DNA of 64,000 nt from Apoda limacodes (lineage: Eukaryota > Arthropoda > Insecta > Lepidoptera > Limacodidae). The position numbers were made by a program, and so were the translations under genes. Where the stretch lies: contig OX291548.1 of assembly GCA_946406115.1 (NCBI GenBank), forward strand, positions 10,404,373 to 10,468,372, given 5' to 3'. The notes beneath the pieces were generated by a model, which searched no databases, had not been told where the DNA came from, and worked only from the letters and a program-made list of their open reading frames with translations. Shown one piece after another: positions 41,310 to 51,891 of this stretch (position 1 is the stretch's first letter; the number at the start of each line of letters is the position of its first letter).

Positions 41310-41565
41310 CCTTTGATGCTAAATATTTATTGTCAGATGCTTCATTCAAAAATGTTTCTTTATCATAAACTGTAAGTGCTTTCGACATTTTACTCATATA
41401 CCCATCTGATAGCCGCTTCAGAAGCAATGTTAATTTAGAATATGCTTTTACATCCACGTTGTGCTTGGTATTATTAACTTTGAATATGGTCTTTTTTTGG
41501 ACATCTCACCGAAATACGTTAAAACACACTTTCGGACAGTGATTTTACACGTCTTTCGTTTTTCC
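41310..41565 (-). pseudogene. Tyrosine-recombinase (Crypton-like) fragment with splice donor
   Basis: On the minus strand, pieces of an N-terminal phage-integrase-like (SAM-like) domain can be read: LTYFGEMSKKR (about 41522-41490), then in another frame TKHNVDVKAYSKLTLLLKRL and SDGYMSKMSKALTVYDKETF, ending NEASDNKYLASK at about 41312. The coding part stops exactly at GTAAGT, a consensus donor. The phrasing (LKR-SDGY-KKSK-L ... FLNEAPD-KYL) is what I know from insect proteins with Crypton-type tyrosine recombinase domains. The catalytic R-H-R-Y half is absent. A frameshift near 41530-41480 marks it as decayed. Confidence 0.5.
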
Positions 41566-41569
41566 ACTT

Positions 41570-42120
41570 AATAAAAGACATTAAACCTCTATGGTAAATT
41601 TATATCCTGAAAAAAAAGTCCTTTGTGATCAGTTTTGTAGTGATTAATAATATAACATTACTACGTAGTTCAAACAAAAAACGTATAATCACTATCGCAT
41701 GTAAAAATCGTCGAAGAGTATCTAACGAAAAGCAGTTTATTTGGATGTCAATTTAGATAAGTTATTAAGAGCTAATTTTTTATTGGAATTATAGTTTAAT
41801 TATGGATTAAACATTGTGTTGTTTTGAATTATGTATACTGGCATATTGTTACGTAATTAAATAATAAATATATTACTCTGCGAGATAAGTTTTTTGTTAT
41901 TAAACGTTAAGCGTTAGTCAAAGTTTTGGGCACGCATTACTTTTTTCTTACATTTTTCATTTCGTGACGCTTTTTAATGAAACTTAGCGGACCTATTTAT
42001 AGCCACATTCCTGGCCAACAATTAAAAGACTTATTATTGTATAGAGATTTAACAAACTCCTCGAAATTTTAAACTTACTCTCAAAAGTACGAAACAAGAA
42101 AACATTTAAGTCCGAAAGTC
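41570..42120. other. AT-rich spacer
   Basis: No gene or repeat recognised. Confidence 0.4.
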
Positions 42121-42125
42121 ATATC

Positions 42126-42297
42126 TAATAACCATATGGAAGAAGTGCTGGATAAAATCTAATAACCATATGGAAGAAGTGCTGGATAAAATCTAATAAC
42201 CATATGGAAGAAGTGCTGGATAAAATCTAATAACCATATGGAAGAAGTGCTGGATAAAGTCTAGTAACCATATGGAAAAAGTGCTGGATAAAATCAG
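42126..42297 (+). repeat. Tandem repeat, 34-bp unit, five copies
   Basis: The unit TAATAACCATATGGAAGAAG TGCTGGATAAAATC repeats head to tail. The first three units are nearly identical; the last two carry a few substitutions (TAGTAACC, GGAAAAAG). The array abuts the LINE fragment, and the LINE frame MEKVLDKIS uses the last unit, so the unit may have arisen from LINE sequence. Confidence 0.88.
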
Positions 42298-43290
42298 CAA
42301 TTCCAATAAACAAATTATTATTATTTTAGAAAATAGATCATCAAGAACCAGATTGCTTGCCTTATTTCGATCTTTCAATTTGAATAATTTGTTTTGTGAA
42401 CCAACTAGCATTACTGTATCTAGTGCCACTTGCATCGACGATTTATTAACTGAAATAAAACCAATTCAAAAGTCAATTATAGGCAATCAGAGTCAGAGTA
42501 TTGTGGACAGTTAATGGTTTTAGAACGAAAAATTGTAACTAAAAAGCAAATTAAATTCATACCAATTACAACTAAACTGATCAAATTATTTAAATCTAAC
42601 TTATTGTATAAACTTCCGGATTTACTTTATAATGGCAATCCAAATGATATGTTCAATACTGTTCTTGACACTATTACAACAGAGTATAATAAAATATTTA
42701 CTGCAAAAAAGAAACTTATTTCCTGTCGCTTTAGTTTTAGTAAATGGGCTACCCCAGGTATAAATAAAAGTAAGCGTAAACTGTATGATTTTTATAAAGA
42801 CAGAACATATAATAATAGCCAAATATTTAGGGAATATGATAAAAAATACTCAAAAACCTTAAAGAAGCCTGTCTTATTGCAAAATCAATTCACCTAAGAA
42901 ATAAAGTAAAAAATTCGACAAATAAAATAATAATACTACATGGATCATAATAAATAATGAAACTGGTAAAGCTAGGAATTCTTGTCAGGACTAAGAGTTG
43001 ATTGTAGATGATACTATTTTAAAAACAAATCTTGAGGTAGCTGTTGATTTTGAATTTTGTTTTATTCAAAACAACTGAACATTTTGACTCAAGTTCAGTT
43101 TTAGCAGAAAAAATAATAAAAACTAATGTTCCTGAATATAAAGTTTCCTTTGTATTAAAAACATTAGTCCGTGCGGATATCATAAATATATTAAAACATT
43201 AAATATAAAAAAACACAGCAGAACATTTTATAAAAACTATAAACTAGAACTTGGTGACAATATAATAATTAAAACTAAAAGTATAAAATA
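42265..43290 (+). mobile_element. LINE fragment: endonuclease C-terminus and linker to RT
   Basis: The frame contains LLALFRSFNLNNLFCEPTSI and TVSSATCIDDLLTEI (about 42350-42460), typical of the end of a LINE apurinic-type endonuclease. A linker frame follows (42514-42897, with SFSKWATPGINKSKRKLYDF). Beyond 42900, pieces such as ETGKARNSC, FDSSSVLAEKIIKTNVPEYK and VSFVLKTLVRADIINILKH appear among frameshifts. The RT itself is not present. It is a 3'-incomplete internal fragment. Confidence 0.6.
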
Positions 43291-43294
43291 ATCC

Positions 43295-43645
43295 ATACAT
43301 ATAAGTATGGTAAAAGTAACTCTGTTTGTTTGTCTGTCTATTACCTCTTTACGCTTAAGCCCCTAAACCGATTTAGATAAAATTTGGTATGGAGATGGTT
43401 CTAGTCCCGGGGAAGGACATGGGATAGTTTTTATCCCGAAATATTCCCGAGGGAATAACTATAACAAAGTTGAACGAACTGTAGCTACAGCTATAACTTG
43501 CTAATGCAAACTTCATAATAGTATTTAAGGTTAAAGTAATTAAGGAGTAAAAAGTAAAAGGATTAAGTAATTAAGGAGTTCCACGCCGGTAACCGAATTT
43601 AGGGCGGGTGGAGCCGCTGGAAAAATCTATTATTATATAAAACAT
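43295..43645 (+). repeat. Lepidopteran dispersed repeat (ATAACCGAATTTAGGGCGGG end)
   Basis: TACATATAAGTATGGTAAAA, GTTTGTTTGTCTGTC, AAGCCCCTAAACCGATTTAG, ATAGTTTTTATCCCGAAAT and the right part GGTAACCGAATTTAGGGCGG. The second half recurs at 50515-50715. Non-coding. Confidence 0.55.
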
Positions 43646-43970
43646 TTTAAAACCAGGCTTATAAAAATTAACTAAAAAGTAGAAAATAGTAACTTTTCAA
43701 CTATCATATAGCAATACAAAAGCAACAGGCAGCGTTACAGTAAAATTAAAACTAAAAACAAAATACTCTAAAGCTATTGTATTGATGTATAAGTGCCCTC
43801 GTTTTTTTGCTCCTTGATGTATGGGGCCTATTTTTTACTTTTTAGTTCATTCTTTGTAAGGCTGGTTTTTAAATATTTTCTATAATAATTTTATTCCTGC
43901 CAGTAGCAAGATTTATCATGTTGTAAGACACGGACACATGGAATAAAAACCAATATCATTTTTTAATCAG
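43646..43970. other. Spacer downstream of gene C
   Basis: Nothing recognised. Confidence 0.4.
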
Positions 43971-43973
43971 GTA

Positions 43974-43979
43974 TTTATT
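43974..43979 (-). terminator. Polyadenylation signal of gene C
   Basis: AATAAA on the minus strand, nine bases past the TGA stop of the 202-residue gene. This implies a very short 3' UTR. Confidence 0.55.
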
Positions 43980-43987
43980 TACCACAA

Positions 43988-44596
43988 TCAATATGTATGT
44001 TTCCTGACAGAGCGCGTTTTTGTACGCCTTCGTTTCTTTGACTGAAGAACTACTTCTTCAATTGCTTTCTCAGTAAATGAATGTGGTTTATTATATTGTA
44101 CTTCATCTATCAGCAAAGAAGCTAATCTTCTAGCCGTCTGTACATTCCGTTGTAGTCCTGAATATTTAGAAGTGTCATTATGTTCCAATGGCTTTTTAGG
44201 TGATTTAATTTTTGTAGGTACCAAACCTAAAATTGGATATTTCATGGTGGCATAGAAGTTTTTGAAGTAATTCGCTCTGACCTTATTTATAACTGATCCT
44301 GGTAGATTTTTTTTCATGGGTTTAGTAATTTGTTCAGTTATATCATCTAAAGAAAATAACGAGCTGTCATGTGGAGGCGAACTTACAGATTTTTTATTAT
44401 TATCCAAAGTCAATTCTTCTTCTAAATTCTTCATGTTGGCGTTCTGGAAGTCGTAATCGAACTCTGGAAAACTGGTAACTAAGTATGTGGACTCATTAAT
44501 GCGACGGACTTTATACGTTTTGGCAGTTGCAGAATATGGAGTGTAGCTCAATAAATATGTTATAAATAATATGTATTTAGAGTTAAAAGCAACCAT
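43988..44596 (-). CDS. Hypothetical secreted protein, 202 residues, intact
   Basis: One uninterrupted frame from ATG at 44596 to TGA at 43988, in a region where nearly all other frames are broken. Residues 1-25 form a clear signal peptide (n-region MVAFNSK, hydrophobic YILFITYLLS, ending SATA before KTYKV). The mature part has no cysteine, is charged and carries two N-glycosylation sequons (NES, NDT). It ends in a strongly basic stretch (KKRRRTKTRSVRKHTY) that also offers dibasic cleavage sites. I recognise no domain. AATAAA follows directly. No TATA box was obvious upstream. A lineage-restricted lepidopteran secreted protein is the likeliest class; chance ORF status is unlikely given length plus signal peptide. 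Confidence 0.65.
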   Translation of the reverse strand: MVAFNSKYILFITYLLSYTPYSATAKTYKVRRINESTYLVTSFPEFDYDFQNANMKNLEEELTLDNNKKSVSSPPHDSSLFSLDDITEQITKPMKKNLPGSVINKVRANYFKNFYATMKYPILGLVPTKIKSPKKPLEHNDTSKYSGLQRNVQTARRLASLLIDEVQYNKPHSFTEKAIEEVVLQSKKRRRTKTRSVRKHTY

Positions 44597-44830
44597 TAAA
44601 ATACCAATAATATTTCATCTCTTTGACATTGCTGTATTTGTCATATGAACAGATTAGACATAAACACAGATAAGGAATAAAAAGATACTGTCGTCGTGTT
44701 ATGTTTTATCGCATGGAGTGCATGATGCACTTGTCAAAACATTTGATTAGTTTATAAAAAATTGGGGGCGGGCTTTGTCGGAGCCACGGCATTTGATGCC
44801 GCGATTAAATGAATGCTAAATGTTGAAACA
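44597..44830. other. Upstream region of gene C
   Basis: AT-rich. CATGGAGTGCATGATGCACT near 44715-44735 contains short inverted motifs, but nothing decisive. Confidence 0.3.
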
Positions 44831-44834
44831 AAAA

Positions 44835-44895
44835 CCAGTTAGGTGCGAGTCGCACTCGCACACTGATGTCTCCGTACCATTTTTTAGTTATAAAA
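44835..44895. repeat. Fragment of the ACTCGCACTTGGCC-type repeat tail
   Basis: AAACCAGTTAGGTGCGAGTC, GCACTCGCACACTGATG and TCCGTACCATTTTTTAG match, in reverse, the tail of the dispersed repeat at 33640-34385. Confidence 0.5.
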
Positions 44896-45640
44896 CTTAC
44901 TATTCAATCAGAAAGTATTTAAAAAAACCACCTGGAAACAATTATTTTATTATTAGATACCTACACCTGTAATCACTCATGTTAGATTTGTTCATGGAAT
45001 CTAATTGAAAATTTGCATAAATATTTATTTTGGATTTAGATTTGTGTCCTTGTTGTTTAGAACATTTTTAGATTATATGTTAATATTGATCTGTTTGTAA
45101 ATCAACTGTAACTTACCTACTTTATAATATTTATGCGTCGTTTGTGAGGAAGGATATGGTGATTCTTTTATATTTTGTAACATCTGTAATGTAACCATAT
45201 TAACAAATAGGTAGGCTATTTGAATTTTACCCAAGAAAATGGTTTTAACACATATTCTGTGAAAAAATCGCTCTTAAAGATAGAGCGTTTTCGGACAGTT
45301 TGACAGAGAAGCAGACAAGCAGACAACAGACTAACAGATAGTGTAAGCTTAATAATAGGGCTCCGTTGGCACACTTTGGGTATACAGAACTCTAAAATCT
45401 GGCTTAGCTATATTTTGGACTACAGCTGCTAGCGGTTTGTTTCATGATTTTCCATACGCTATTTTAGTATTTTTTTATCAATCGATAGTGGCGACTTATT
45501 TCCGTAGATGTAAATTTAAGCGCGGGTGTTCAAGTCGCATATGCATTTTTCGTACTCTTTTTCTTTGAAATTGATCGTAAATTTTTTTTATATGATTCGT
45601 TATAATTAATGATATTTATAAATAATTTAGTATTTAGTTA
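44896..45640. other. Spacer
   Basis: No gene recognised. Confidence 0.35.
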
Positions 45641-45689
45641 TACACCAGCACGGGTAGAGACAAGCCTTTTCTATCATTTGGAATTGGAA

Positions 45690-45845
45690 CTAGTTTGCAG
45701 TCAATATAACCTGACCTATACTTCCAAAGGTATAAGCCGTTTCAGCGAAATAGGAAACCGCGACAGGCGATTTGAGACACTTCTTGCAATGACTCTCCCC
45801 TTCATAGGTATCAACGGACGATTCTTGGGCATTTGGTTCTGGTAA
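45690..45845 (-). other. Exon-like segment with a good splice acceptor, identity unknown
   Basis: On the minus strand CTCTTTCTTCCGACTTACCAG (a polypyrimidine tract plus AG, about 45866-45846) precedes GC-balanced sequence open in more than one frame. In the first frame it reads NQMPKNRPLIPMKGRVIARS and then a stop after LIPLEV; in another it reads PEPNAQESSVDTYEGESHCK. The plus strand is also open (45609-45845). Neither product is recognised. It could be a transposon fragment or a terminal exon. Confidence 0.2.
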
Positions 45846-45949
45846 GTCGGAAGAAAGAGACGGCAGTTGAAAGACGTTTCATTGAATTCACGTCAATAAG
45901 CAAAGATTTGTCTGAATACTGTATAATCAGCCAAATCCATTGGGCAGAA

Positions 45950-46100
45950 TTGGTTTTTAGGGTTCCGTAGCCAAATTATAAAAAACGGAACCCTTATAGA
46001 TTCGTCATGTCTGTCTGTCTGTCCATCCGTATGTCACAGCCACTTTTTTCCGAAAATATAAGAACTATACTGTTGAAACTTGGTAAGTAGATGTATTCTG
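45950..46100 (+). repeat. GGGTTCCGTAGCC-type repeat fragment with TCTG run
   Basis: TTTTTAGGGTTCCGTAGCCA, AAAACGGAACCCTTATAGAT and TGTCTGTCTGTCTGTCCATC: the left part of the family at 33640. It is cut off by a LINE fragment at about 46112. Confidence 0.55.
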
Positions 46101-46111
46101 TGAACCGCATT

Positions 46112-46310
46112 AAGGTTGGGTTGTGGAATGAGCTCCCTGCCAAGGTTTTCTCTAAGGACTACAGTATGGGATTCTTCAAAAAAGAAGTTATTAGATTTCT
46201 GAAGGGTCGACAATGCGCGAGTGATGCCCCTGGTGTTGCAAGCGTCCATAGGCTACGGTGACCGCTTACCATCAGGCGGATCGTAGGCTTGTTTGCCACC
46301 TAAGTGGTTT
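46112..46310 (+). mobile_element. LINE family A 3' end fragment
   Basis: TTGTGGAATGAGCTCCCTGC, CAAGGTTTTCTCTAAGGACT, GCGTCCATAGGCTACGGTGA and CCGCTTACCATCAGGCGGA match 612-800 and 60975-61160. Only the C-terminus and the 3' UTR remain. Confidence 0.8.
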
Positions 46311-47395
46311 TTTGGGTTTCCCCATATTAAAACTGAAACTCAAATTTTTTTTTTCATGAAACCCATACGTGTGGGTTATCTATGGATAGGTCTTCAAAAA
46401 TGATATTGAGGTTTCTAATACCATTTTTTTCTAAACTGAATGGTTTGCGCGAGAGACACTTCCAAAGTGGTAAAATGTGTGTCCCCCCCCCTGTAACTTC
46501 TAAAATAAAAGAATGATAAAACTAAAAAAAATATATGATGTACATTACCATGGAAACTTCCACCGAAAATTGGTTTGAACGAGATCGAGTAAGTAGGTTT
46601 TTTTGTAATACGTCATAAATCGTAACCAGCAAATTTACCTTTCATACAATCAACTCACACATAAAAATATTTTTGTTTGTGTTTGTAGTACATAAATGGT
46701 GGTAGGTACGGAACCCTGGGTTTTTTTTATTATACATATAGACGATTAATCGTAGGTGAATTTGTTTAATATTTTATAACTTTGAGCGACTTGACAAATA
46801 GATGATGGATTCACACAATACATGTATTTTTTTGTGACAGCTATGCCAGATATATCAGATATTTATAAAGTTAAAAATATTTATTGATTTAATAAAAAAA
46901 AAGCATAATCTATCTAATCTAGACCCAATTAGTAGCACGGTGGTAGAGTTGAAAAGTTTATGTTTATGGACAAAGAAAATGTATTTTCATAATTTATGTA
47001 ATGCCACAATTTTTTCTGACCGGGTTGTCAAAAATCATAACTAAAGTCGCCATACTGAAATGATGTGAACTTACCCCGACATTAGCGACCAAACACCCAA
47101 TGTCAGAAGGTGGGAAAAGTTTGTTGTACTGTAGTTAAGTGTCAAAAATAAAATTACAAAAATGAGCTGACATTTAAAACTTGAAGCCACTAATAATTTC
47201 CTCAAAAGAATGTGTTAACTATAAATGAATAACTAAGGTACATTTTATATGATTATGTTATGATCAGTGTTAATAAGGGTCACAAGTCACAAGTGATTGT
47301 ATTGAATAAAATGATATTAGTAAATAAATGATAAAAATGAAATCAATTATTCGTTGTCAAATAAATAACCTACTCAATAACAGTAAAATAAAAAA
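46311..47395. other. Spacer with one short repeat piece
   Basis: AAATATTTTTGTTTGTGTTT followed by GTACGGAACCCTGGG at about 46665-46720 resembles the middle of the 5S-headed SINE, without its head. CCCCCCCCTG at about 46484 is a short C run. No gene. Confidence 0.35.
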
Positions 47396-47404
47396 TAAAG
47401 TGTG

Positions 47405-47745
47405 ACGTTGCCCACGGCCACATTCTACCATCGCATCGCTCGCCAAAGGCAAGGAATTCATGCTCAGACTCTAGAACCGAAATGGTCGCGTACAGTGCTT
47501 CTTCTTACTGCTTCTTCTTGCTTCTTCGTACTTCTTCCCGCGAACGATTGGGTTGTGGAATGAGCTCCCTGCCAAGGTTTTCTCTAAAGACTACAGTATG
47601 GGTTTCTTCAAGAAAGAAGATATTGGATTTTTGAAGGGTTGGCAACGTGCGAGTACCCCTGGTGTTACAAGCGTCCATAGACCACGGTGACCGCTTACCA
47701 TCAAGCGGACCGTGTGCTTGTTTGCCACCTTATTGGTATAAAAAA
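47405..47745 (+). mobile_element. LINE family A 3' end fragment
   Basis: GCCCACGGCCACATTCTACC, TGGTCGCGTACAGTGC, GAATGAGCTCCCTGCCAAGG and CGCTTACCATCAAGCGGACC, ending in GGTATAAAAAAAAATG. It contains a small local CTTCTT expansion near 47500-47535. Confidence 0.8.
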
Positions 47746-48225
47746 AAATGTTAGCATTGGAGAGAAATGTTTAAATACAAATCGGATAATGTCTGTCCTT
47801 TACCATTATTAAGATAGAATTCCATCCAATATAGATACAAACTTCTACGACAATATATAAGCGATGTTGATTGTGACGTGACTAGGAAGATTCTCCAACA
47901 ACTCATCATGATCTTATTTATTTTCCATATTTGACAGTTTGATCTTCAAGTTGCTTAACGTACTTCAACAAGTACATATTTGAACGTTGCTGGAGTGACT
48001 ATTACTAAAACTGCGATATAGTCGTCAATTCTAAAGACATAACTCAGATAAATATTGTTAAACCGGATTGTAGTGCTAAAGGTACAGTCAGGGTCTTCAC
48101 CGTTTCGTCAGTCTTCTATTGCCGATGGGCGTAAATAAAGGGATTTACGCCTTAGACTGACAAGCCGGCGGAGGCCTCCGACTGTGCAACATCATAAACT
48201 ACAAAGACAATTAGTGGACACTTAC
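47746..48225. other. Spacer
   Basis: No gene. Near 48150-48185, GACAAGCCGGCGGAGGCCTC is GC-rich but not part of an ORF. Confidence 0.35.
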
Positions 48226-48227
48226 AG

Positions 48228-48412
48228 CGAGGGTAGTCCACAAGCTAAAAGTTGCTCAGCTCGCGATGGAACGAGCTATGCTTGGAGTTTTTCTGAAGGA
48301 TCGAATCCAAAGTCATCGTTAGTCTCGCAGAAATAACAAGCTGAGACTGCGCTAAGGAAGAGGCTTGTGTCCAGCAGTGGACCATAATAAGCTGATATGA
48401 TGATGAAGATGA
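48228..48412 (+). mobile_element. RTE-clade LINE 3' end fragment
   Basis: The frame reads KLKVAQLAMERAMLGVFLKD followed by RIQSHR (about 48247-48318), a C-terminal RT phrase typical of insect RTE elements. The tail CTTGTGTCCAGCAGTGGACC and a run of TGATATGATGATGAAGATG follow (about 48366-48412), also typical of RTE 3' ends. The stretch between them is frameshifted. Confidence 0.7.
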
Positions 48413-49250
48413 ATATCGAGAATGAACTCTATACCTTTAGTGAGGATTGTTGTGGTTGTGGTATGCAAATATGTTATTTTAAGTAAAAGCCATAAATAGT
48501 AGAATAATCTTCACACAAATGATTTCACACCACGAAGTGCGATATTATCTATCGCAGATTTTAGTAAAAAGCGAGTGAGGAAGACAATGGGCCTGGAGAG
48601 TTGACTCCCATGGCACTGAATCAAGGTCGAATTTGTCAGGAAAATCATGTGTCTCTGATCGTGAACTGCCAACGAAAATTGAGTAATATGCTGTTCGAAT
48701 AGAATAGGTTTTCAAAGGAATTAATGGATGTTGCCTATGTCGCTTTTATCGTAGAGAGCCTGAGACAGTTCCCGACCATCCTATTGTTTTACCAAGATCA
48801 CGTTTCATGCTTTACTACTTCCGTAAATGCACAGCTACGTCTGTGGAGCAGCGAGCTAAATTTGAATTGTAAATATTATTTACATTGCAGGGAAAATTAA
48901 ATAGTTTCAATAATCCTTCATTCTTGATTTACTTGTAACTACGTCGGTTATAATTTTACACGTATAACTTGCTATAAATAATATATATATACAATTTGGC
49001 CTAATAACCTAGATATAAGATTAGAGCAATATGTAGATATTGCCCAGTTCGCCTAGTCGAAGCAAAGTATATATTTAGACCGCGTTTCGCCTGGTAAGTT
49101 GTATGTCATCTTACATAATGACTGTTCACGAAATTTAAACTTAAAATATGTTTCGGGCTGTGGAATGTAGTACTTATGTTGTAAAAACAAAACATACCTT
49201 ATATCTATCGAAATCAATACATGAACAAAACATAACGTCAACGTTTTTTT
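48413..49250. other. Spacer
   Basis: No gene. The minus frame 49053-49262 has no domain. Confidence 0.35.
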
Positions 49251-49252
49251 AA

Positions 49253-49350
49253 ACAGCGCCATCTATTGTCAAGTAGCTTAAGCGTTGCTTAATAACGCCA
49301 CCTATTGTCAAATAGCTTTAGTGTTGCTTATTACTACTCGCCAATAGATG
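49253..49350. repeat. Tandem pair with GCGCCATCTATTG motif
   Basis: ACAGCGCCATCTATTGTCAA, GTAGCTTAAGCGTTGCTTA, then AACGCCACCTATTGTCAAAT and AGCTTTAGTGTTGCTTATTA. Two diverged units of about 52 bp, followed by an inverted CCAATAGATGTCAGG. Motifs of this kind are dispersed in lepidopteran genomes. Confidence 0.55.
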
Positions 49351-49419
49351 TCAGGAAGAGTCATACTTTTCAGTTTATCACTGCCTGAAAACACGGATAA
49401 AACGACGTTTTCTAAAAAT

Positions 49420-49565
49420 GAAACCTAGCTAGATCGATTTATCGTCCCCGAAACCCGCTGCATACTAAATTTTATGAAAATCGTCGGAACCGTTTCCGAG
49501 ATTCAGATTATATATATATATATATATACATATATACAAGAATTGCTCGTTTAAAGGTAGTAGGC
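49420..49565 (+). repeat. Dispersed repeat end with (TA)n microsatellite
   Basis: TTTATGAAAATCGTCGGAAC, CGTTTCCGAGATTCAGATTA, a TA run at about 49508-49530 and AAGAATTGCTCGTTTAAAGG. Same module as 6663-6770. Confidence 0.6.
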
Positions 49566-50510
49566 AATATCTATGGAAGCGTCTCCTTTCCTTCCGCAGC
49601 GCCTTATTATACTTTTGTCGCCTGGTTTTCGCAAAAATGTTCTACTAATAGTCGTTTAAGTACTTCAGTCGGGGAAACGCTGTTATCGATATAATTTCGA
49701 AATTCATTCGCGTTCTTTTTGATGATCTCCTTGCATAGACTGTTTTGGTTTTTTTGGACACAATTTTACGACAAAAATCAGATATCAATAATGAGCTTTG
49801 TTTAAGTCTGGCCTGGCGTGAACAATTTTATTTAAAAACAAGTAGATAAATTTTTGACATAGACAACTGGGTCTCCCTGAGGCTAAGAATAGTCTAATAA
49901 CTGGCCCTGACTGATAATAAAAACAAATAAATATCCCTAAATCGGTTTGGACCAGTAGGTCCCAAAGTGGTCCACGGGAGATTCGACAGGGGTCTACGTT
50001 AGTATGACAAAAAAATTGGGGTTCACAATTCGTAAGCGAAAATTTATCTGCTTTCGATAGTGAAGAACTAAAAAGTTGGCTTCACTTCACCTATCAATGT
50101 AGGCATAATATTTTAAGAAGCTCAGCGACTGTTACTTGTAAAAACTTGCATATTCCATATTTAGATATAGAGCAAATTTCCATAGTTAGATCTAATCTTC
50201 ACATTGTTTGTGAAGTTTTGGGAATTTGGTAGAAATATAGCTGCAGGGTTCCGACGAACCAGTAAAATTTTGAAAGTGGTCTATGAGAAAAAAGAATCTT
50301 GGAACCCCTGGTTTAGTCCGACGCTAGAGAACTAGACAGCGCATTTCCTAGCTGGATGTGAAAACAAAATGGTCGCAATAGTTTGTCCATGAAAATAAGC
50401 GCTATGGGTGAAAATCAAAATAACATGTATTTGAAATTAGTTACATTTTGAAATTAGTCAAATGGAGCTATATAACTGAAATAATACCTTGAATAAACAC
50501 ATTTCCCCAG
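49566..50510. other. Spacer
   Basis: No gene or repeat recognised. Confidence 0.35.
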
Positions 50511-50514
50511 AATG

Positions 50515-50718
50515 TTTTTCACTCAATCACGCTTTAACTACTAGACCGATCGGAATGGTAGTACACATGTAGGTTATTTTCTGCAATAACTATAATCTAG
50601 ATTAAACTAACTATAGCTACAGCTAACTTCATTATTATAATTAAGTAGTTCCTCGCCAATAACCGAATTTAGGGCGGGGTGGAGCGGAGGCGGAGGAGCT
50701 AAAATCTAGTGGTACCTA
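50515..50718 (+). repeat. Lepidopteran dispersed repeat, partial
   Basis: CTTTAACTACTAGACCGATC, GAATGGTAGTACACATG, GTAGTTCCTCGCCAATAACC and GAATTTAGGGCGGGGTGGAG. Same family as 43295-43645. Confidence 0.55.
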
Positions 50719-50739
50719 AAAACCAAAAAATATAGGTTT

Positions 50740-50928
50740 TTTTTCTGTCTGACTATGTAGTTGGCTGTTGCAGCCATTACTGCTTCACCGGGCTTTTTGG
50801 GCCGAGACTCTGATGGAGGCCTCAGTCCATATAGCGCCCAACGCTCAAGGGCTTGGGTTGTCGCTCTCGGCGCGGTGACTCAACGCCAGGAGCTAAGGGG
50901 AGTTCCCCGTTATGTAGGTGAAATAAAG
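50740..50928 (-). mobile_element. Retroposon 'Y', copy 4 (3' end only)
   Basis: A leading run of eight T is followed by CTGACTATGTAGTTGGCTGT, TGCAGCCATTACTGCTTCAC and CAACGCTCAAGGGCTTGGGT, matching the first part of 28824-29343 with internal deletions. Extreme 5' truncation is expected for target-primed reverse transcription. Confidence 0.75.
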
Positions 50929-51480
50929 GTATAAATAGCTCCGGGATGACATAAAAAGAAGTGCTTTAGGGATCATAAATATCATAATGGCATAAAGAGG
51001 TAAAAGACATACAAACTGACTGACAAACAAAATCACTTTCGCGTTTATGATATCAGCATGGATTTTATCATTTTTTATTTGAGTTTAGGTAGTTGACTTC
51101 TTTGTTTAAGAGAACAATGGACTTTTAATATAGACACAACAAAATCTAGATATTTAGTTAATTCTAACGATATAAGTTTATTAAGAGTCTTGTTTTTTCG
51201 TATGACATTCTAATATATAAAACTTCTTATTAAAATATTGTGTTAGTGAGATATCTATGTCCTATCATGTTAATCTAAACATAAAACAAACGCATGAACG
51301 CATGTCTTTACAATGTGACCGTTTAGATCTACGATTGTCGTTTATTTACAATGTCAAAAAAATGTGTTTGTTCATACGTAGGTATGATGATGGAACATTT
51401 TATCTATTTTAAGATATGGCGATCAATAGCCGCATAAGTACGTAGTTTTTGTGCAAATTTTATAATATTTATAGGATTAT
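50929..51480. other. Spacer
   Basis: No gene recognised. Confidence 0.35.
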
Positions 51481-51481
51481 G

Positions 51482-51891
51482 GGCGTGTTCATTTTGGGAT
51501 TAAGAGTTCCCACGATTTATACTTTTAATAACGCCAGTTTTACCACCGACATCTTTCGTTCGTGTAGCTTTAAAACGTTACTAAGAACATTTTTTATTGC
51601 AAAACGAACGGTTGACGTACACACACTATGATAAAACCCACACACACACTACAATAAAAAATGAAAATGTATAGGCAGTTTGACAGATTAACACAAAAAC
51701 CCCACCTCTAGACATGAGTTTAATGTATTCATTTTTCGGTGGCAAAAGTGACAAAAATAACAAAAAATGAACGCATAACAGTTTTTTACAGATGATACTA
51801 AAATTTTGATATTTTTGATACTTAATGGTAAACGAATGACTGGTGACAAAAGTAATGAAAAGATTGATTCTGCATCCCAAAACGAACACGC
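51482..51891. mobile_element. MITE with 19-bp terminal inverted repeats
   Basis: Left end GGCGTGTTCATTTTGGGAT (51482-51500); the right end, reverse-complemented, is GGCGTGTTCGTTTTGGGAT (51873-51891): 18 of 19 positions match. The length is about 410 bp, without transposase. No target duplication was certain. Small open frames inside (51449-51889) are not genes. Confidence 0.65.
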
